DNA of 64,000 bases, taken from Halonotius sp046719765. GTDB taxonomy: Archaea > Halobacteriota > Halobacteria > Halobacteriales > Haloferacaceae. A model generated the notes under the pieces. It worked only from the letters and a program-made list of their open reading frames with translations, made no database searches and was not told the DNA's origin. How positions within the stretch are numbered: the stretch's first letter is position 1; every line of letters begins with the position of its first letter. The translations under genes and the position numbers were made by a program. The stretch is from positions 62,001 through 126,000 of the forward strand of contig NZ_JABEBY010000005.1 of assembly GCF_046719765.1 (NCBI RefSeq), given 5' to 3'. Shown piece after piece: positions 27,383-36,366 of the stretch.

Positions 27383-28663
27383 TCATTGGTCGGCGGCCAC
27401 CTCCAGGCCGGCGTCGAGGTCGGCGACGATGTCCTCACTGTTCTCGATTCCGACCGACAGCCGGAGCATGTCGGGGGCGACGCCCGCCGCGCGCTGTTCG
27501 TCCTCGCTCAACTGGGCGTGGGTCGTCGACGCCGGGTGGATGACGAGCGTCTTTGCGTCACCGATGTTGGCGAGGAAACTCGTCAACTCGACGGCCTCAC
27601 AGAACGCTTTCGCCGCCTCGAAGCCACCCTCGACGCCGAAGGTGACCATCCCGCCGTAGCCCGCCAAGTATTCGCTGGCGTTGTCGTGGGTCGCGTGGTC
27701 GTCGAAGCCGGGATAGGTCACCCACGACACGCGGGGATCGTCTCGGAGGAATTCGGCGACGACGTGGGCGTTCTCGCAGTGGCGATCCATGCGCAGCGGT
27801 AGCGTTTCGATGCCCTGCATCGTCTGCCAGGCGTCGAAGGGTGACTGCTGATTGCCGATTGCCCGAACCGCACGATGGCGGGCCGCCAGCGTGAACGCGC
27901 GGTCGCCGAACCGCTCGCTGAAGTCGAAGCCGAAGCCGGGGTTTTCGCCCGAGAGTTCGGGGTAGTCAGCATCCGGGTGATCCCACGGGAAGGTGCCGCC
28001 GTCGACGAGAATACCGCCGACGGTCGTCCCCGAGCCGTGAATCCATTTGGTCGTCGACTCCCAGACGATGTCCGCGCCGTGTTCGATCGGGCGGCAGAGC
28101 GCGGGCGTCCCGAAGGTGTTGTCGACGACGAGCGGGACGGCGTGGTCGTGGGCGATGTCGGCGAGTCGTTCGAAATCCGGCGTGACGAGCGAGGGGTTAG
28201 CGATGGTTTCGACGTGGACGTAGGCGGTGTCGTCGTCGATGGCGTCGTCGTAGGCGTCGTAGTCGAGGGTGGGCACCGTGCGGGCTTCGATCCCCCGGCG
28301 CGGCGCGAGCGTCGAGAGGTAGCTGCCGGTGCCGCCGTACATGTCGCTGCTGGCGACGACGTTGTCGCCGCTCTGGGCCAAGACGGTCGTTAGCGCGTCG
28401 AAGGAACCCATCCCCGAGGCGGCGGCGACCGCGCCGACACCACCTTCGAGATCGGCCAACCGGGCTTCAAGCTGGCGGACAGTGGGGTTCGAGACGCGGG
28501 AGTACACGTCGCCCTCCTCGCGGAGCGCATAGAGGTCGGCGGCGGTGTCGGCATCCTCGAAGACGTAGGAAGAGGTCTGATAGATCGGTGTCGCCCGCGC
28601 GCCGGTGTCGGGGTCAGGCTCCGTCCCGGCGTGCAGACTCCGCGTGTTGAAGCCCGTGGTCAT
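27383..28663 (-). CDS. metY: O-acetylhomoserine sulfhydrylase-like PLP enzyme (copy 2)
   Basis: 426 residues, clearly paralogous to the gene at 24672: the shared start GFNTRSLHAGTEPDPDTG, SRVSNPTVRQLEARLADLEG, PLP Lys in ESTTKWIHGSGTTVGG, SPFDAW and HPASTTHAQLS. It is first in the cluster and probably co-transcribed with metX. Differences include LAARHRAVRAIGNQQ instead of IARGLRDLGNQQ and a shorter tip before the C-terminus. The two copies may differ in substrate or regulation. Confidence 0.92.
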   Translation of the reverse strand: MTTGFNTRSLHAGTEPDPDTGARATPIYQTSSYVFEDADTAADLYALREEGDVYSRVSNPTVRQLEARLADLEGGVGAVAAASGMGSFDALTTVLAQSGDNVVASSDMYGGTGSYLSTLAPRRGIEARTVPTLDYDAYDDAIDDDTAYVHVETIANPSLVTPDFERLADIAHDHAVPLVVDNTFGTPALCRPIEHGADIVWESTTKWIHGSGTTVGGILVDGGTFPWDHPDADYPELSGENPGFGFDFSERFGDRAFTLAARHRAVRAIGNQQSPFDAWQTMQGIETLPLRMDRHCENAHVVAEFLRDDPRVSWVTYPGFDDHATHDNASEYLAGYGGMVTFGVEGGFEAAKAFCEAVELTSFLANIGDAKTLVIHPASTTHAQLSEDEQRAAGVAPDMLRLSVGIENSEDIVADLDAGLEVAADQ

Positions 28664-28686
28664 GTATAGTGTGCATATATCTCTAC

Positions 28687-28697
28687 GTGTTTATGCA
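28687..28697 (-). promoter_or_regulatory. TATA-box promoter of the metY-metX cluster
   Basis: TGCATAAACAC on the minus strand lies 25-34 bases before the ATG at 28663. A second AT-rich GATATATGC (28673-28681) between it and the start is too close to be the main TATA box and may be an operator or initiator region. Confidence 0.5.
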
Positions 28698-28751
28698 TGA
28701 GAGTTACGGCAAAAGCCGCTGGTTTGCGGTGCGGCACCGTCTGTCAGGATC

Positions 28752-30440
28752 TCAGGTCGAAACCCCGGTAACCTCGAAACACGCCCCGCCGTCGTCGCTC
28801 TCGTCGACCGTGATCCGCCAGCCGTGGGCTTCGATGATCCGCTTGACGACCGCCAGGCCGATCCCGGTTCCGTCCTCGTCGGTGCTGTACCCGAACTCGA
28901 AGAGATCCTCGCGGTCGTCGGGATCGATCCCGCTACCGTCGTCTTCGACCGCAAACCCCTCGGCTGTCGACGTGACCGTGACCGTTGAGGCCTCGCTGTG
29001 GTCGTTGGCGTTCCGAAAGAGGTTCTCGAAGGCCTGCCGGAGCCGAGCGGGATCGGCCGGCACAGTTCGATCAGTGTCGACGCGGAGCGCCATCCCACCG
29101 GTCTCGGCGGTCGCCCACGCCTCGGTCGCACACGCTTCCAGCGAGACGGGTTCGGGATCGGCAACCGTCTGTCCCTGCCGGGCCATCGTGAGCAACACGT
29201 CGATCAGCTCGTCCATCCGGTCGTGGGAATGTGCGATGTGCTCAAGTCCCATCTGGGCGGTGCCGACATCCGGCTCCTCGCCGTCGAGAGCGTCTGTGAC
29301 CGCCGCGACCCAGCCCTCCGCGGTCGACAGCGGATTGCGGAGATCATGCGAGACGACATCGGCGAACTCTTCGAGCCGCTCGTTTTGCTCTTCGAGCTGT
29401 CGCTCCCGCTGTTTGCGGTCGGTGATATCGCGCAAGACGAGGACGTACCCCTGGGTGATATCGAACTGATCGGTCACCTGTGTCACTTCGAGGTCGTAGA
29501 CGCGTGGCGGGGTGTCGGCCGTCGTGAACTCGACCGGCGTCTCCGGGCTCTCGATTGCGGTTTGCAGCCGCTTGGTGAGGCCCTCAGCATCGGTTTCGCT
29601 GAGTGCAGTCCGTTTTTCGAGTGCCCCGATCACCTGCGTGGCCGCCTCGTTGTACTCGATGACGGTCAGCTCGTCGTCGACGATGACGGCTGGATCAGCC
29701 ATCTCGCGGAAAAACCGATCGGCCGCAACGGGCGCGCTTCGCAGGAAATCGTACCGGTAGAGGGCGATCCAGATAACGACCCCCTGTCCGGCGTACAACA
29801 CCGGCGTGACATCCAGTTGTGGATGAAGCTGAATCCCGAAGAGCGGCAACAGCGTCGCGCCCGTGTTTACCGCGACCACCGCCAGAATAATCGTGGCCTG
29901 ATACCGATAGAGGCTCTGTGTCCGGCGGATGAATCGAACCAGCAGCGCGAACGTAAACAGGAGCACGCCCAGCACAAAGAGGAACGTGAGCTGTGTGTAT
30001 GGGCCATACACTTCCAGCGGGAGGACGAACAGCCCGAACTGGCCGAAATCGATATCCGCGATGAGGAGGTCGTTGGGGTTGACAATTCGGAGGAGGCTGT
30101 GGACGCCCGCCCACAGCCACAGCAGTCGCGGCGCGAAATCCGGGATCCATTCGCTGTCGCCGGTGTAGTCGATCACGAACGCGAACCAGGCGGCGATCGA
30201 AAGCGCGGCCGCAATCCCCTGGCCAACGACGGCGGCGCGGGTCAGCAGTCCCTCCGGGCCGAGCAACATACTCAGGTAACAGCCAGCCCACAGCCCGTAT
30301 GCAGCCAGCAGGCGGGCGAACTTGTCGGTAACCGGGTGGTCGATCCGATACCGCGCGTAGGCGGCCAGCCCGAAACTGACGAACGTAGATGAAAATATCA
30401 ATATGGCGACAACGACACTCAACAGGACGCCATCGCCCAT
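28752..30440 (-). CDS. Membrane histidine kinase with N-terminal 7TM domain and PAS
   Basis: 562 residues from ATG 30440. Residues ~1-225 hold seven hydrophobic segments, the histidine-kinase 7TM sensor module. A PAS domain follows (about 245-345, MADPAVIVDDELTVIEYNEA). Then come HisKA (His365 in DVVSHDLRNPLST) and the ATPase domain (FRNANDHSE, EDDGSGIDPDDRE, GTGIGLAVVKRIIEAHGW). There is no receiver domain. The longer frame starting at 30482 is rejected because its first codons are the TATA box. It is an orphan kinase, divergent from ligA. Confidence 0.93.
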   Translation of the reverse strand: MGDGVLLSVVVAILIFSSTFVSFGLAAYARYRIDHPVTDKFARLLAAYGLWAGCYLSMLLGPEGLLTRAAVVGQGIAAALSIAAWFAFVIDYTGDSEWIPDFAPRLLWLWAGVHSLLRIVNPNDLLIADIDFGQFGLFVLPLEVYGPYTQLTFLFVLGVLLFTFALLVRFIRRTQSLYRYQATIILAVVAVNTGATLLPLFGIQLHPQLDVTPVLYAGQGVVIWIALYRYDFLRSAPVAADRFFREMADPAVIVDDELTVIEYNEAATQVIGALEKRTALSETDAEGLTKRLQTAIESPETPVEFTTADTPPRVYDLEVTQVTDQFDITQGYVLVLRDITDRKQRERQLEEQNERLEEFADVVSHDLRNPLSTAEGWVAAVTDALDGEEPDVGTAQMGLEHIAHSHDRMDELIDVLLTMARQGQTVADPEPVSLEACATEAWATAETGGMALRVDTDRTVPADPARLRQAFENLFRNANDHSEASTVTVTSTAEGFAVEDDGSGIDPDDREDLFEFGYSTDEDGTGIGLAVVKRIIEAHGWRITVDESDDGGACFEVTGVST

Positions 30441-30465
30441 GTGAGTAACAGATTGTTGTAAACAC

Positions 30466-30476
30466 ACATAAATAGT
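30466..30476 (-). promoter_or_regulatory. TATA-box promoter of the 7TM kinase
   Basis: CTATTTATGTG on the minus strand lies 26-36 bases before the ATG at 30440. This fixes the kinase start. Confidence 0.6.
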
Positions 30477-30568
30477 GGCCACAGAGACAGGGGCAGACCG
30501 ACTGGTCGTCCAGATCTCGTCAACCGGAACCGAACCGACTTTTCACGCACGTGCCGTTGAGGTCGCTA

Positions 30569-32707
30569 ATGAGCTACGCCGACAGCGACAACCCCTATCT
30601 CCGCGATCCGCCGACCGACTTCGAGCCCGTCGACTCGCTTTCGCCCGACGAGGCCGAACAGCAGGTCGACCAGCTCAGAGCCGCGATCCGCGAACACGAC
30701 TACCGGTACTACGTCGACAACGATCCGCTGATCGCCGACCGCGTCTACGACGATCTCTTCGACCGCCTCGAAACGCTCGAAGCCGCATTCGATCTCGCTG
30801 GCACCGACAGCCCGACCACCCGTGTCGGCGGCCAGCCGGTCGACGATCTCGACACGGTCGAACACACCGCGCCGATGCTGTCGATCGCTCAGAGCGGCAA
30901 CGCCGACGACGTGCGGGAGTTCGACGACCGCACCGCCCGGATGCTCCGCGACGAGGGGTTCGACTCCGAGGATATCGGCTACGTCTGCGAGCCCAAATTC
31001 GACGGCATCTCCATCGAACTCGTCTACGAGGACGGCCGCCTCACTCGCGCGGCGACCCGCGGCGACGGCGCGGAAGGCGACGACGTGACCGCCCAGACCC
31101 GGCGCATCCGCGCGATTCCGCAGCGACTCCGCGGCGATTCCCCCGCGTTGCTGGCGGTTCGCGGCGAGGTCTTCATGCCGAAAGACGGGTTTCGGGAGCA
31201 CAACCGACAGCGCGTCGAAGCCGGGAAGGAACCCTTTGCGAACCCGCGTAACGCGACCGCCGGGACGATCCGCCAACTCGATCCGAGCGTCGTCGCCGAC
31301 CGGCCGCTGGACTGTTTCGTCTACGACATCATGGCCTACGAGGCCGGCGACGAGGCGGGCAACGATGCTACCGATGAGACAACCCCCGACCGCCCCGCCA
31401 CCCAGTGGGCCGAACGCGACGCCATCGAGGCCTGGGGGTTCCACGTCGACGACCTCGCCGAGCGGGTCACCGACATTGAGGGCGCAATCGAGTACCGCGA
31501 TTCCCTGCTCGACAAACGCGAGGAGCTGAACTACGAGATCGACGGCGTCGTCATCAAAGTCGACGACATCGCTGCGGCCGACGCCCTCGGCACCACAGCC
31601 CGGGAGACGCGCTCGGCGTTCGCCTACAAGTTCCCCGCCCGCACCGAGGTCACGACGGTCACCGATATCGTCGTCCAGGTCGGCCGCACCGGCCGGCTCA
31701 CGCCTGTCGCGCTCCTGGAACCAGTCCAGGTCGGCGGCGTCACCGTCTCCCGGGCGACCCTGCACAACCCCGGCGAGATCGAATCCCTCGGCGTCGCTGT
31801 CGGCGACCGCGTGCGCGTCCTCCGCGCTGGCGACGTGATCCCCTACATCGAGGAGGTCGTCGAGGTCGACACCGACGAGACCTTCGCGTTTCCCGAAACC
31901 TGCCCCGTCTGCGACAGCGCCGTCGACCGCGACGGGCCGCTGGCGTTCTGTACGGGCGGACTGGGCTGTTCGGCCCAACGCGAGCGCGCCATCGAACACT
32001 ACGTCAGCCGCGGCGGCCTCGACATCGAAGGCCTCGGCCCCGAGCGCATCGCCCAACTCCGGGCGGCCGACCTGCTTGACTCGCTGGACGACCTCTACCG
32101 CCTCGACCGCGAGGAGTTGGCCGCGCTGGAGGGGTGGGGCGAAAAGAGCGCGCAGAACCTTCTCGACGAGATCGACGCCGCCAGCGAGCCGCCGCTCGAT
32201 GCCTTTCTCACCGCGCTGTCGATCCCGGAGGTCGGTAGCGCGACCGCGACCGCGCTCGCCCGGGAGTTCGGTTCGCTTGACGATCTGATCGACGCCGACA
32301 CCGACGAACTCGAAGCCGTCGATGACGTGGGGCCAATCGTCGCCGAGACGATCCGGGACTTTTTCGACAACCCGGAGAACCGCGCGGCCATCGACGCGCT
32401 GCTGGATGCGGGTGTCGACCCCCAGCCGGTCGACGGAGCCGACGCCGGCGACGAACTCGGTGGTCTCACGTTCGTGTTCACTGGCTCGCTGGCGGTCTCG
32501 CGGGACGACGCCCAGTCGCTGGTCGAAGCCCACGGCGCGAACGCGACCGGGAGTGTCTCCGGCAACACCGACTATCTCGTCGCTGGCGACAACGCCGGCC
32601 AGCGAAAACAGGACGACGCCGACGGCAACGGCGTACCGATCCTCACCGAACGTGATTTCGCCGAACTGCTGGCCGACTACGGGATCACCTGGCCGCCGGA
32701 CGAATAG
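30569..32707 (+). CDS. ligA: NAD-dependent DNA ligase
   Basis: 712 residues from MSYADSDNPYLRDPPTDFEP. Domain order is Ia, adenylation (Lys143 in YVCEPKFDGISIEL), OB fold (VQVGRTGRLTPVALLEP), C4 zinc finger (TCPVCDSAVDRDG to GGLGC), tandem HhH (EGWGEKSAQNLLDEI; VGSATATALAREFG) and BRCT (GLTFVFTGSLAVSRDDAQ). It seals DNA nicks using NAD+. This is the bacterial-type enzyme; haloarchaea are the main archaea known to carry it. Some ~10 residues of Asp/Glu/Thr-rich insertion occur near 265-280. Confidence 0.97.
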   Translation: MSYADSDNPYLRDPPTDFEPVDSLSPDEAEQQVDQLRAAIREHDYRYYVDNDPLIADRVYDDLFDRLETLEAAFDLAGTDSPTTRVGGQPVDDLDTVEHTAPMLSIAQSGNADDVREFDDRTARMLRDEGFDSEDIGYVCEPKFDGISIELVYEDGRLTRAATRGDGAEGDDVTAQTRRIRAIPQRLRGDSPALLAVRGEVFMPKDGFREHNRQRVEAGKEPFANPRNATAGTIRQLDPSVVADRPLDCFVYDIMAYEAGDEAGNDATDETTPDRPATQWAERDAIEAWGFHVDDLAERVTDIEGAIEYRDSLLDKREELNYEIDGVVIKVDDIAAADALGTTARETRSAFAYKFPARTEVTTVTDIVVQVGRTGRLTPVALLEPVQVGGVTVSRATLHNPGEIESLGVAVGDRVRVLRAGDVIPYIEEVVEVDTDETFAFPETCPVCDSAVDRDGPLAFCTGGLGCSAQRERAIEHYVSRGGLDIEGLGPERIAQLRAADLLDSLDDLYRLDREELAALEGWGEKSAQNLLDEIDAASEPPLDAFLTALSIPEVGSATATALAREFGSLDDLIDADTDELEAVDDVGPIVAETIRDFFDNPENRAAIDALLDAGVDPQPVDGADAGDELGGLTFVFTGSLAVSRDDAQSLVEAHGANATGSVSGNTDYLVAGDNAGQRKQDDADGNGVPILTERDFAELLADYGITWPPDE

Positions 32708-32761
32708 CCGAGCAGCGTGTCGACGGTCTCCGTTCGCTCATCTCGGCGGAAGCGTTATGAG

Positions 32762-32777
32762 GAATTATCCATAATTC
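32762..32777. promoter_or_regulatory. Inverted repeat before the winged-helix/PIN pair
   Basis: GAATTAT-CC-ATAATTC: perfect 7-base arms with a 2-base spacer, ending 9 bases before the ATG at 32787. Its position and AT-richness suit an autoregulatory operator for the winged-helix protein. Confidence 0.65.
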
Positions 32778-32786
32778 GTAATCCAG

Positions 32787-33317
32787 ATGGCGAAATCACC
32801 ACCGCAGTCGGGGCAGCCGTCGATCCACCAGCTCCAGACTGTCGTCGATATCCTCGAAACGCCGGCTCTCGCCCGGATGTACGCCCACATTCTGCGGGAG
32901 GGCCCGGTCAGCGTCGCCGACATCGTGTCGGCACTCGATGTTCCGCAGGGAACCGCCTACGACTACGTTCAGAAACTCGACGCGGCCGGATTGATCGAAC
33001 AAACCCGCGAGCAGCGGCCCGCCGAGTACGATACCGAGGCGATTTCGCTCACGCTCTCGACGGATGGCGACAGCCAAACGATTACGCCGGCCCTCATCGC
33101 CGCCGTCGCCCGCCGCGAGACGGACGAGGATATCGACGTGTTCGTCGACCGCCACGGCCTCGACGGCCTCGCTACTGCACTGGAGTACGCCACCGAATAC
33201 GTCGAGGGTACCGTCAACCACCGTATCGCAGCCCGCGAACTCGACCTTTCGCCGCTCGAAGCTGAGATCATCCTGCAAGCACTGGAACCCATCGTGACCG
33301 AGTACCGGACTGCATGA
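32787..33317 (+). CDS. Winged-helix regulator, putative antitoxin (DUF7437-like)
   Basis: 176 residues. Residues ~10-80 form a TrmB/MarR-like winged helix: ALARMYAHILREGPVSVADI, then VPQGTAYDYVQKLDAAGLIE and a wing ending RPAEYDTEAISLTL. The remainder is alpha-helical and acidic (EDIDVFVDRHGLDGLATALE...). The stop overlaps the start of the PIN-domain gene by four bases (ATGA), so they are coupled. The palindrome just upstream suggests self-regulation. This is the layout of a toxin-antitoxin operon with a winged-helix rather than RHH/AbrB antitoxin; the antitoxin role is inferred. Confidence 0.85.
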   Translation: MAKSPPQSGQPSIHQLQTVVDILETPALARMYAHILREGPVSVADIVSALDVPQGTAYDYVQKLDAAGLIEQTREQRPAEYDTEAISLTLSTDGDSQTITPALIAAVARRETDEDIDVFVDRHGLDGLATALEYATEYVEGTVNHRIAARELDLSPLEAEIILQALEPIVTEYRTA

Positions 33318-33844
33318 CGACGGCGTACATCGCTGATACGGGGGTGTTCGTCCGCTGTGGCGGTCCGGACAACGAGAAATTCCGGCGGCTTCGCCACGCC
33401 CTCCGCGAGGCCGGTGTTTCCTTACTCATTCCGCAACGGGTCTACGAGGAAATCGGGGGCGACTCGGCAGCGACGGAGTATCCATCCGGAAACGTGCCAT
33501 ATGGCGACGGGTTCGAGGAAGGCTGGCTCACCGTCGCCAACGAACTCGATTACACGGAGTCGGTCGTCTCGACAGTGATGGACGCCGCCCGTCGGTTCAT
33601 CGCGGCCGAAACCGACCGCGATGAGGATCTGATCGAGAAAGCCGACACGGCACTCCTCGGACTCGCTGTGCAGGTACTTGCATCGGGACAGGCCGACCAC
33701 GTTGTGCTCCTGACGACCGACAAACCGGCCGGCCGGGCAGCCGAAACGCTCCTTCCGAAACATGGATTTGACGATCAGATTACGTACCGATACGCCAGTG
33801 TCGAGTACCTCGAAACAATCACTGCCGAGGATTTCTCACGCTGA
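33314..33844 (+). CDS. PIN-domain-like protein, putative toxin
   Basis: 176 residues, longer than classic VapC (~130). It starts TTAYIADTGVFVRCGGPD, with the first catalytic Asp of a PIN fold. Glu in VYEEIGGD is a plausible second acid. The C-terminal part has IEKADTALLGLAVQVLASG and VVLLTTDKPAGRAAETLLP, matching the D-x3-LA and TxD motifs of PIN nucleases. It is translated with the winged-helix gene. It likely cleaves RNA when freed from its partner; this is not proved. Confidence 0.85.
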   Translation: MTTAYIADTGVFVRCGGPDNEKFRRLRHALREAGVSLLIPQRVYEEIGGDSAATEYPSGNVPYGDGFEEGWLTVANELDYTESVVSTVMDAARRFIAAETDRDEDLIEKADTALLGLAVQVLASGQADHVVLLTTDKPAGRAAETLLPKHGFDDQITYRYASVEYLETITAEDFSR

Positions 33845-33850
33845 GCCGCG

Positions 33851-36040
33851 TTATGGCTCCGGCGGCGCGCCGTCGTAGGCGTCGTGGTCGGTGTAGAAGT
33901 TCAGCATCGCAAACTTCAGCTTCTCCGGACTGATATCGACCAACTCCTCGCGCTCTTCGACCGGAAAACTCCGGCGAACGCTGTATTTCCCCATGTCAGC
34001 GTTGGTGTATCGCTTGTCGGCGAGAATCCGCACGCCGAAATCCTCCGGCGAGCGGATCACCCGTCCGAGCGCCTGCCGCGTCTTGCGGATCGTCGGAATC
34101 TCGACAGCGTAGGCCCAGCCGGCGTCGCGCTTCTGGTGGGTGCCGCTGTAGGCGCGCTCGTAGGCGTCCTGGACGGCCTCCATCCGCTCGGAGAGTTGCG
34201 GGTACGGCACGCCGATGACGGCGACGGTGCGGGCTTCGTCGCCGTCGAAGCTCACGCCCTCGGCGAGGGTGCCCCACAGCGACGTGAACAACGCGGCGTC
34301 GTCGCTGGCGACGAACCGCTGGCGGAGGTCTTCGGTCGATTTCCCCGATTCGTCGAGGATGAACGTGCCGAGCGGTTCGTCGGCACGGTTCTCGACGCTG
34401 AGGCGACCGTGATAGCGTTCGGCCTCAGAGTATGAGGGAAAGAACAGCAGTGTGTTGCCGGGCGTAAACCGGATCACGTCTCGGAGGAGGTTCGTGATCG
34501 TCTCCTGGGTCGCGGGGTCGTCGCGCTCGCTGGCGAACAGGGCCGGTACCTCGGCGGCGTACGTCCGGCGATTTTCCTCGGGATAGGCGAGTCCGTAGGC
34601 CATCGTCGCCGGCGAGTCCAGTCCGAGTACGTCCTCGGTCACCTCGAAGGGCCGCAGCGTCGCGCTCATCAACACGCTGGCGTACACGTCGTCGAAGAGG
34701 TCTCGGGTGACTTCGCGCGGAATACACGTGTAGAGTTCGGCACGGCCGTAGACGTCGCCGGTTCCTTCGTTTCGCCGGACGCCGGCCATCGGGTGCTGGC
34801 CGAGTTCGCCGCCCTCGTCCATCCAGGTGTTGATGAACTGGGCGGCCTGGAGGGTCTGGCACTCCGCGCGGCTCGTCGCCTCGCCCTCCTTGTATGCGCG
34901 CTCGTACTCCTCGTCGAGGGTGCGGCCGAGCTGTACCGCGAGTTCGGTCTCGGTATCGATCCCGCAACCCTCGTAGAGCCGCAGGAAGGCGAGGGTGATC
35001 TCGTCGCGTGCGTTGGGGTTGGCGATCGACACGTCCTCCCAGTGCTCGCCGACGTTGTCGCGTTCGTACTCGCTGAGTTCGTCCTCGTAGGTGACGATGA
35101 GCGCGTCGCGGAACGCCTCGATGACGTTGCGGGCGGGCTCGGCGCGGGAGTCCTCGACGCCGGCGAGTTCGTCGAGCGCGGAATCGAGCGTGTTCTCGGT
35201 CAGGGTTTTCGTCGCGTGATCGCGGGCCGCGCCCTCGATGTTGTGGGCCTCGTCGAAGACGGTGATCACGTCGCTCGGCTCGCAGTCGAGCCACCGGAAG
35301 AACTGCTCGCGGATCATCGGATCGAGCAGGTGGTGGTAGTTGCAGACGACGAGATCGATGTCCTCCATGCCTTCCTTCAGAAGTTCGTACCCACAGAGGC
35401 CCTGCTGGTCGGCGTACTCGTAGATCTCCTCGGGCGTTCGAACGTCCTCGAAGAGCCACGCGAAGAAGTCGTCGGTGTCGGCGGTGAGGTTGTTGTAGTA
35501 GTAGTCGCAAACGTTGCCGCCGCGAAGGTCGTCGAGTTCCTCTTCCAGGTCGTCGAGTTCGTCCATCACCGCGCTGCGGGCTTCCGCTGCGCCCGCTTCA
35601 CCCTCCTGACTCGCCTCAAGGAGTTCTTCTTGCCGGGCGGCGAGTTCCTCGTGGTCGGTTTCGGTGTCGACGAGTTCGCGGGTGGTATCCCGGAGCGTCT
35701 GGCACTCCTGATAGCCAACGTCGATGTGGCACATCTCGGCTTTGCCCTTGAAAACGACCGCCCGGATCGGCTCCGTGCGGGTGATCGCGCGGGCGTCGTC
35801 GACGAACTGCCGCATCTGCTGGTGGACGTTGGTGGTGATGACGACCGTTTTGTCGTTGTCTCGCGCGTAGGCGAGGGCGGGCACGAGCGCGGAGAGGGTC
35901 TTCCCGGTGCCGGGCGCGCCCTCGAAGAGTACGTCGCGGGCCTGTCCCAGCGAGTTGGCGATCCGGTCGATAGCCTCGCGCTGGTTCGGATACGGCGTCT
36001 CGTAGGGGAAAAACCGGAGGTCGTTGTCCGCGGCTGTCAC
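33851..36040 (-). CDS. XPD/Rad3-like Fe-S DNA helicase
   Basis: 729 residues from the GTG at 36040 (VTAADNDLRFFPYETPYPNQ). Walker A is EGAPGTGKTLSA and the DEAH box is ITVFDEAHNIEGAARDH. Four cysteines for a 4Fe-4S cluster lie between motifs Ia and II: KAEMCHI, YQECQTL, GGNVCDYYY and QGLCGYELL. Motif VI is RQALGRVIRS. It is a 5'-3' DNA helicase related to XPD/DinG. It is convergent with the PIN gene (6-base gap) and divergent from the UPF0175 gene. A longer frame (to 36184) is rejected because of unlike composition and the promoter at 36061-36071. Confidence 0.94.
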   Translation of the reverse strand: MTAADNDLRFFPYETPYPNQREAIDRIANSLGQARDVLFEGAPGTGKTLSALVPALAYARDNDKTVVITTNVHQQMRQFVDDARAITRTEPIRAVVFKGKAEMCHIDVGYQECQTLRDTTRELVDTETDHEELAARQEELLEASQEGEAGAAEARSAVMDELDDLEEELDDLRGGNVCDYYYNNLTADTDDFFAWLFEDVRTPEEIYEYADQQGLCGYELLKEGMEDIDLVVCNYHHLLDPMIREQFFRWLDCEPSDVITVFDEAHNIEGAARDHATKTLTENTLDSALDELAGVEDSRAEPARNVIEAFRDALIVTYEDELSEYERDNVGEHWEDVSIANPNARDEITLAFLRLYEGCGIDTETELAVQLGRTLDEEYERAYKEGEATSRAECQTLQAAQFINTWMDEGGELGQHPMAGVRRNEGTGDVYGRAELYTCIPREVTRDLFDDVYASVLMSATLRPFEVTEDVLGLDSPATMAYGLAYPEENRRTYAAEVPALFASERDDPATQETITNLLRDVIRFTPGNTLLFFPSYSEAERYHGRLSVENRADEPLGTFILDESGKSTEDLRQRFVASDDAALFTSLWGTLAEGVSFDGDEARTVAVIGVPYPQLSERMEAVQDAYERAYSGTHQKRDAGWAYAVEIPTIRKTRQALGRVIRSPEDFGVRILADKRYTNADMGKYSVRRSFPVEEREELVDISPEKLKFAMLNFYTDHDAYDGAPPEP

Positions 36041-36060
36041 ACCGATTCTTTGGCGGCAAC

Positions 36061-36071
36061 CGATTAAAACA
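36061..36071 (-). promoter_or_regulatory. TATA-box promoter of the XPD-like gene
   Basis: GTTTTAATCG on the minus strand lies 21-30 bases before the GTG at 36040 and supports that start. Confidence 0.5.
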
Positions 36072-36147
36072 TGGGGGCCACAGCGTCCCGCTCCGTATCT
36101 CGCGCGAAGATAGATTCTTGCACGTAGGGGCTCTACTATCGGATACG

Positions 36148-36366
36148 ATGGCCTCGACTGAATCCCCAAACGAGGAGCTGGCAACGGCTATCGGCCGGTA
36201 CGTCCTCGGAGAGGTTTCACTCGCTAAGGCAGCCGAAACTGCGGGGCTGTCCCGCTGGGAGTTCGAAACGCGGCTACAGGAGGCCGGCTTCGACGCGCTC
36301 TATGGCCCGCGAACGGACGATCAGTTGGCCGAGGAAATTGATACCGCGCGGAACCTCAACGAGTAG
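36148..36366 (+). CDS. UPF0175-type small antitoxin-like protein
   Basis: 72 residues: ELATAIGRYVLGEVSLAKAA, then TAGLSRWEFETRLQEAGF. The helix-turn-helix-like 'SLAKAAETAGLSRWEF' is the hallmark of UPF0175 proteins, which often pair with PIN-like (DUF3368) proteins. The stop TAG is immediately followed by the ATG of the PIN-like gene. The first Met at 36118 is rejected as it overlaps the promoter region. Confidence 0.85.
   Translation: MASTESPNEELATAIGRYVLGEVSLAKAAETAGLSRWEFETRLQEAGFDALYGPRTDDQLAEEIDTARNLNE

Noticed and set aside
30441..30482. Longer start for the 7TM kinase
   Set aside because: The extension contains the TATA box; the ATG at 30440 is correctly spaced from it.
30566..32533. 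A 655-residue minus-strand frame opposite ligA
   Set aside because: Mirror frame of ligA; the plus strand has complete ligase motifs.
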